Under the pieces are notes generated by a model. The model worked only from the letters and a program-made list of their open reading frames with translations, had not been told where the DNA came from and did no database searches. This document shows positions 58,293 to 64,000 of a stretch of 64,000 nucleotides of DNA, in pieces. Source of the DNA: Epiperipatus broadwayi (Eukaryota; Onychophora; Udeonychophora; Euonychophora; Peripatidae). The stretch's first letter is position 1. Each line of letters begins with the position of its first letter. Both the position numbers and the translations under genes were made by a program. The stretch covers positions 97,756 through 161,755 of the forward strand of contig JAQFVV010013309.1 of NCBI GenBank assembly GCA_028023455.1, written 5' to 3'.

Positions 58293-58580
58293 GTCTTTGG
58301 TAGGATGGCTCAGTCGACTAGAGCATTATCTTAAAAATTCATTACTCAAGAATCTAAGGGTCCATCTTCAAATCCTATGCTAGGACTGCCACTGGTCAGG
58401 CCAGCAACACCTGAAGAAAAGGTGAGAGTAATATCAATCAAAATATTGTGCATATACTAACCTGTTTGATGTGATATTATGAACAGTTGAATGTATTTGG
58501 AATATTTAAATAAAAGTTAAATTTTTCTAAAGACATTCAATACTCATATTAGATGATGGAAATAGTCCAATATAAAAAAT
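58293..58580 (+). repeat. SINE T arm, right (plus orientation)
   Basis: tRNA-like head GGATGGCTCAGTCGACTAGA (A box) at about 58,302, B-box region GGTCCATCTTCAAATCC at about 58,359-58,375, GCAACACCTGAAGAA, then the tail to GATGGAAATAGTCCAAT near 58,576. Confidence 0.8.
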
Positions 58581-59693
58581 AACTAAAACACTATCATCAC
58601 AAACCTTCAGAAAAACAATGTGAGTTTACTTTCAGTTTTGATCTTGAAAATGCTAACATTCTTCATGAGAAAAGAACCACAATAAAAGAAAAATTAAGGA
58701 AAAAAAAATTAAACAGAAATAGGAAGGCTAATTTGCTAACATTAAAATTTGGAAATCTTTGGATATGAATTGATTTCATTTACTTCTCATTTGAATTTAT
58801 ATGGTTTTGAATTGAAGAAAACTAAGAAATTAAGTGAAAGTGCTTCTATGGTTTGTTATAGTTTTTATAACTATAACTATATATATATTAAGGTGTAAAG
58901 TGTTTGCATAAAATTTTAGAAATATAAAACATGCTAGAAAAAAAAAGATCTGATACCAAACAATAAATATATTTAATAATCTAATTGAGCAGTTTTCTAT
59001 CTGTATTCTTTTATTACAATTAATGGTTTTATGCTTCAGTGTAATGGTCTTTATTTCAATAAGATGAAGTATTCTCTTAATACTGCCTGATATAGGAACT
59101 ATTAATGTCTTAATCTTTACCTGAGAGTTTGGAATGTTAATCTTATATGGAATTTTGGTAACATACATATTACTTGTATTATACTATATATTTCAATTTT
59201 TATTTATAATATCAAAAAAATCAGATTATTCATAGATATATTATAATTGAAAAAGTTAACAACAATGACAAATGTATATATTCTTTTTTTTTTTTTTACA
59301 TTAATTAATATATTTGTGTTTTTGTTCATTTATTTGGATAGGTAATAAATTACATTTTAAAAACACATGTAAATAAACACACTCGTATATATCTAAATTT
59401 ATTATTCTTTCAGAGATAATGTCTGAACTATTCATCAATAAAATAGATATATAAAATAAAGCTTGATATTAGTGTTCTTTCAACCTTATCCTGTTTAACA
59501 GTTTTTTCTCAATATTGCCATCATTTACTATAAAAAATAAATTAAAGGAATCTTTATACTGGCAATGTGTGAATGAATGACTGCCATATCAACCTCCATT
59601 AGTAAACTATTTCTTTTCTTCAATAAATCAAGTCACTGACTAACATTGCAATGAAAACTGAGATGCATAACTTTTTTTTTATTGCTGACACGT

Positions 59694-59719
59694 TAGATAT
59701 CTATTTATATTGTATTCCA

Positions 59720-59769
<50 letters not shown>

Positions 59770-59795
59770 TGGAATACAATATAAATAGATATCTA
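59694..59795. repeat. 102-bp perfect palindrome with a (TA)n centre
   Basis: TAGATATCTATTTATATTGT... from 59,694 is mirrored exactly to 59,795. The outer 29 bases per arm are non-TA sequence and the centre is a (TA)n tract. It has the same architecture as 10,806-10,893. Confidence 0.95.
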
Positions 59796-62454
59796 TTTCA
59801 TCATCATTGTGACTCATCAATAGGTTCAAAAGTGTGGATATTTATAAACAGTTGAAAAGTTTAAATAAATAACCAGAAACACTAGTGATGGTATACAAGT
59901 ATGAATGTTAAATTGCTAAAAGAACAGAAAATACATTATACTAAGTGATTTAAAATATACATATAATGAACATTATAGCACAGAAACATTAAAATTTATT
60001 AAAAAATATTAGTAGCTCACATGTCATGGAATGATTGCAATCATAAAATTGTTCAAAGCTTAATACAGTAATGTCTAATAATAAATATTTTAAAAATAGT
60101 ACAATATTACCTATCATTTAAAAGAAACCTCCATTTTTTTATTACCTGTAAATGGTGGCTTTGCTATAGATACAAAATTAAATGTTATAATTTAATTATA
60201 AGAATTTAATGTTATGACCTTCACCTTGCATGTATATGCTTTAGAAGATAAAATTCATCTTCATTCCAACAGTTGTGCAAGTATTGTCATTTAAATATTC
60301 TGATAACTGACATACATAAAAAACAACAATACTATTTGCAAGACTAAATATTTACAAATAGCATATGTAATATAGTTATAGTATCATAGACCTATAATTT
60401 TTGAATTTTTTCTTTCATCTTTAAAAGCAATGATACTGAAAAATTTTAACAATTAACCTCTAGTTTTTATATGTAATTTTAAACCATTAATTTAACTATA
60501 TCATCCATAGTTCTTGTTTTTCTATTTTTTATTTTCTATACAGCTTCTACTACTCCCCTTTATTTGTGACTTGAAACTTCAAAAATATTTTAAATAAATA
60601 TATTTTTATAAGGATGTTCACTTCACTCAAAATTTTAAAAATATCCTCTTCTGATTTCCTTTTATTACCATCTGTAATAATTAATTTCTTTTTTATTTCA
60701 ATTTTTTATAAATTTCATCACATTAAAAATTCTTACTTCTTTTTTGTGCGTTCTTAATTTCTTTTGTAAGTTTTCTGTTAATTAGCTTTTAATCTTTTTT
60801 AAATTTGATTCCTGACTTGTCTTTCTTTGCTTATACTTAACATTTTTTATTTATCATATGTTAACGTTTTTTCTTTTACAACTAACTTCTATCCATACAT
60901 TTTTTGCTATACATATTTATTTATTATGTATTTTAATTTATTAATTAGATCTTTGTAGCATAATCTATTTCATAATACCAAACATCATAATTATTTTTAC
61001 TTTATTTATTTATCCATCGCTGTGTTCATATTTTTTTAAAATATTTATTACCCAATTCTCTTTTAATAAATTAATTTGTCTCTAATAATTGAAACATCTA
61101 ATTATTACTATACCTGTTTTTTATATGACAATCTTTTTAATTTTATACTTCTCAGTTCTATTGATCAATCGATAAACTATACAGTATTTTGAATTAACTA
61201 GTCATTTCTTATAAAGCTATTTTTTTCTTTTATTATTGTTCATAATATATATATATATATTACATGGGCATTAATATATTCTTTCTCTGACTTTTAAATA
61301 TACATTCATTTTAAAATATTCTTGTATTTTTTTGATTAATGCTTTGATTTTTCAAGCCGTCCTTTTTCAGTGTTATATTTTTCGAGTTGGAAAAAACAAC
61401 AACGTATTTTATTACATTTTAATTTATTATATTTTAAATCGTGAATCAATTTCTAAAAAATATTAATATAAAGGGTTCACGAGTTTTATCAATAGGTATA
61501 TCTGTAAAAAGATCTTAGCATAACGTTTTTAATTGCGGACATTGTTGCATTATTGAACAACTATATATATATAGTCACTATAATAAATTAATTTAATTCA
61601 CAATGAAAATTCAATTAAGCAATAAAAATTAAATATATTGTTTTAATTTTCTTTATTAAGAATGAATGTTTATTGCTAAAAATAATTTATATCTGAAATT
61701 TATTATTTTAATGACATTTGCTTTAAATTACTTTCACAGTAGCTTAGATCCAATTAATGAATTGGAAAAGTAAAAATAAAATAATAAATTACTTTGACAA
61801 TTAAATCATAAATTGTATTTATTTTTTAATTAAAAACTGATAGATATATGTGTATATATATGCTGAATATATCTAACTTTATCTGCTACTAGTAAAAATA
61901 TTCTTTATACACATATCTTACACTAATTTTTTAAAATTATTTTTACAATTTTAGCAAATAACAGCTTCCCTTTTTTAACTAATTTAAAACTGTTTGTTAT
62001 AGCGTAAGTTATTCTATTATTCATCTGGACATGAATATATGTAAAAATTGATTATAAATAATTTTAGTTATGTAAATATTGTTATTTAAATATGTGTGCA
62101 AAGACAACTCTAAGTAACACTCTACAGAATAAAGCTTTCCTACATCCACCTGCCAGAAAACATTGACAAAGAAAACAATATTTAACAAGGCAAATTCTGA
62201 GTGGTGAGATTTTGCATTTTTAAAAAAATCTATTTAAATTATGTAGGTATCTACTTATCAACCAATAACTGAATAGCAAGCTATTAGGACCGTTCATTAG
62301 TCACTACGTTATATGAAGAATGAACATGGACTACTGTAGAAATAGATTTTATAATAAAATTAGCATTGCCGTTTTTTAAATTTACATTTATTAGATGTAA
62401 CAGTAATTTGTATACATATATAAATTGTTCACTAGTGTTTGTTGAAGGTATATT

Positions 62455-62785
62455 AGTAGTGTTGGACTATGTCCATCATCTAATATTAATTGTTAAAAGT
62501 TTTTAAACAAATTCAAAAACTTTATTTAAACTTTTCAAATACCTTTGACTGTTAATAATTGCATGTAGATCAGTACTTACTACAGTATTTTAAATAATAC
62601 TATTCCCATCTCTTCTACAGATATTGTTGGCATAAATAGTGACAGTACTAGCATGGTAATTGAGCCTGGATCTTTATATTTATGAATAGTGAATATAAGT
62701 TAATGCTTTAATCAACTAGGGTATCCTGATAAAGCAACAGCTATAGATAATATCAGATAATGAAAATTGTGTAACATATAATTAT
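62455..62785 (-). repeat. SINE family T copy, minus half plus remnant of inverted half
   Basis: The minus-oriented tail GTTGGACTATGTCCATC, CTCTTCTACAGATATTGTTGG, and an inverted tRNA-like head (ATTGAGCCTGGATCTT) are followed by ATATCAGATAATGAAAATTGTG, which is the plus-orientation tail end. It looks like an inverted dimer with most of its right half deleted. Confidence 0.7.
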
Positions 62786-63099
62786 TAATGATATGAGGTT
62801 TATACTTCACTTCAATGAAAGTAATAAATTAACTTGCATGCTAATTAATGCACAACTGAAGGAAAGTTTTTTTCTTTCCAATTAAATTAACAAAATAAGA
62901 CTGACCACTTTTGAATGTAACAATACTCTCATATTCATAGCTGGGTTAAATTGTGAAGAGATGGATAGAGAGTGTGTATAAGTATATACATTGTTGTGGA
63001 AATTCAAATTTATGTAAAATTAGTGAATGTTAATGAATATGAGAGTTCACATTCTGGAGAGGAAGAATAAATTTTTGTGATTAATAGCATGATTGGAAT

Positions 63100-64000
63100 T
63101 GATTATGTAACATGCTTCCCTAATTTTTCACCTTGAGTCACTCTCTCAATATACTGAATAGCTGCTGAAGAGGGAGTAAACAAATGTCCACTTAATTTCT
63201 GATGCTCAAACAAAACTGATTTGCAGTCTGATTTGGTAGCTGACCTATTATATGTGTATTGGTGCTGAAACAAGAGTGTAGCCAAAGATGCATGGGATTC
63301 ACCAAAATAATTAGAATTACACTGAGTATGGGGCATTTAATTCCATAAACTGAGCAAGGGTGAGCTCAGTTTTAAGTCTTTTGAGTTATTTAGGAGTCTT
63401 TTGGAGGAAGGGGGTGTGTGGAAAGCTAAGCAGTACATAGGTAAAAATATTTTTTAAAAATGTTTTGATGAGAGTGGGAATATATGGGAGATAAAACCAT
63501 GACCTGTCATAAGAGAGGGAATTAGAATTGATCTTTCTTTAAAAGTGTTATATTTTTCTTTTTAAAAGGCTGTGCAGATGTGAGGCCATTGGTGTATAAT
63601 TCTATCTTAGTTTTATTGGAAGATTCATATTTTCCCAAAGATTGGTTGCAAAAAAGAAATCACAAAAAGCATGTCACCTTGTGTGTTGTTGAAGAGTAGT
63701 GGATTTTGAATATATGAAGCTATGTTCTTCTAAAGGTTTAATGTGTGTAGAATAATCAAAGTGGAGATAATTCCTGTGCATTTTTAAATCCAAGTATTTG
63801 AGATATTGTGAGGAGTCTTCTCATTCCACAGTGAGACATAGAGCAGATTAGCTTTGATGGTTCATTTTGATTTATTGTATAGCTGATTCTGGGCCTGTAA
63901 TAAAATTGTCATCTTAGAGTCTAGTATATACTCAATATATGATGGAATGACTATTATTTCTGGAGATGATTCCACTTAATATGAAAATCATAGTATTATA
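63100..64000 (-). pseudogene. Penelope-like element fragment E (runs off the window)
   Basis: Minus strand: 63,103-63,336 has CNSNYFGESHASLATLLFQH then SVLFEHQKLSGHLF, matching the GIY-YIG tail pattern (Y-x-G-E-T/S...L-x-x-R-x-x-E-H...S-x-x-x-E-H...G-H). Upstream (about 63,700-63,800) the frames read YLDLKMHRNYLHFDYSTHIK and PLEEHSFIYSKSTTLQQHTR, as in the region between RT and endonuclease. It is frameshifted and a separate family from copies A-D. Confidence 0.65.

Larger units (their letters stand above)
55325..58875. repeat. Large imperfect inverted repeat containing SINE T arms and an inverted PLE pair
   Basis: Outer ends: AAACTATAACAAACCATAG (55,347) mirrors CTATGGTTTGTTATAGTTT (58,846). 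Moving inward, paired blocks are AATTTGCTAACATTAAAA (about 55,490 / 58,730), TTCATGAGAA with GATCTTGAAAATGCTAA (about 56,022-56,055 / 58,645-58,675), the SINE T arms (56,180-56,465 / 58,293-58,580) and the PLE 3' halves (56,470-57,105 / 57,625-58,290). The left arm has about 450 bp of extra sequence near 55,565-56,010. The outer ends share a motif with the fold-back element at 23.6 kb. Confidence 0.75.
58876..63100. other. Long AT-rich stretch with a palindrome and a SINE T copy
   Basis: Apart from the palindrome at 59,694-59,795 and the SINE T copy at 62,455-62,785 I recognise nothing. 60,480-61,400 is strongly pyrimidine-rich on the plus strand, a composition like the minus-strand PLE copy A1, but no PLE motif was confirmed. 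Confidence 0.45.

Overview
This is an AT-dominated stretch of a repeat-rich animal (almost certainly invertebrate) nuclear genome. I found no conserved cellular gene, rRNA or functional tRNA gene. Every coding signal I can support belongs to a retroelement: an almost open RTE-type LINE, a decayed Jockey/CR1-type LINE, at least five loci of Penelope-like elements (PLEs, reverse transcriptase plus GIY-YIG endonuclease), and one LTR retrotransposon with long LTRs and only gag-like coding sequence. Around them lie tRNA-like SINE pieces, fold-back elements, perfect palindromes and many (TA)n and (ATT)n microsatellites. This fits a large invertebrate genome, but the sequence does not fix the phylum.

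The main result is that the window holds three unrelated families of repeats carrying type I hammerhead self-cleaving ribozyme motifs (HHRs), all with the very short stem III known from PLE-associated and retrozyme hammerheads. Family 1 (5.17-6.12 kb and 49.25-49.8 kb, monomer about 405-412 bp) has four motifs with a complete core (CTGATGA, stem II, GAAA, NUH, 6-bp stem I). Family 3 (18.1-18.7 kb and 26.05-27.68 kb, monomer about 363-375 bp) has copies whose consensus folds perfectly but which are individually decaying. Family 2 (five dispersed copies at 20.9, 22.2, 29.5, 31.8 and 42.9 kb, joined to a tRNA-like B-box module) has a hammerhead with the conserved G12 position eroded in a CpG-decay pattern.

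Layout: 0.4-3.9 kb, inverted pair of PLE copies; 5.2-6.1 kb, HHR family 1 array; 6.3-10.8 kb, SINE, LINE tail, inverted SINE dimer and an 88-bp perfect palindrome; 10.9-14.2 kb, near-complete RTE LINE with two in-frame stops; 15.3-18.0 kb, small MITE, minus-strand LINE tail and a diverged direct repeat; 18.1-18.7 kb, HHR family 3; 18.9-21.7 kb, decayed Jockey/CR1-type LINE hit by a fold-back element and an HHR family 2 copy; 22-26 kb, microsatellites, inverted SINE dimers and a 106-bp-arm fold-back; 26-27.7 kb, HHR family 3 array; 28.8-31.2 kb, RTE fragments with an HHR family 2 insertion; 32.05-38.97 kb, LTR retrotransposon; 40.5-42.9 kb, inverted PLE pair; 48.5-49.8 kb, PLE fragment beside HHR family 1; 52.3-53.3 kb, possible TIR DNA element; 55.3-58.9 kb, large inverted repeat holding a PLE pair between SINE arms; 59.7 kb, 102-bp perfect palindrome; 63.1-64 kb, another PLE.

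One theme recurs: PLE copies, HHR arrays and the SINE-like module are repeatedly found head-to-head or tail-to-tail as inverted pairs. This points to a shared way of generating or joining copies rather than independent insertions.
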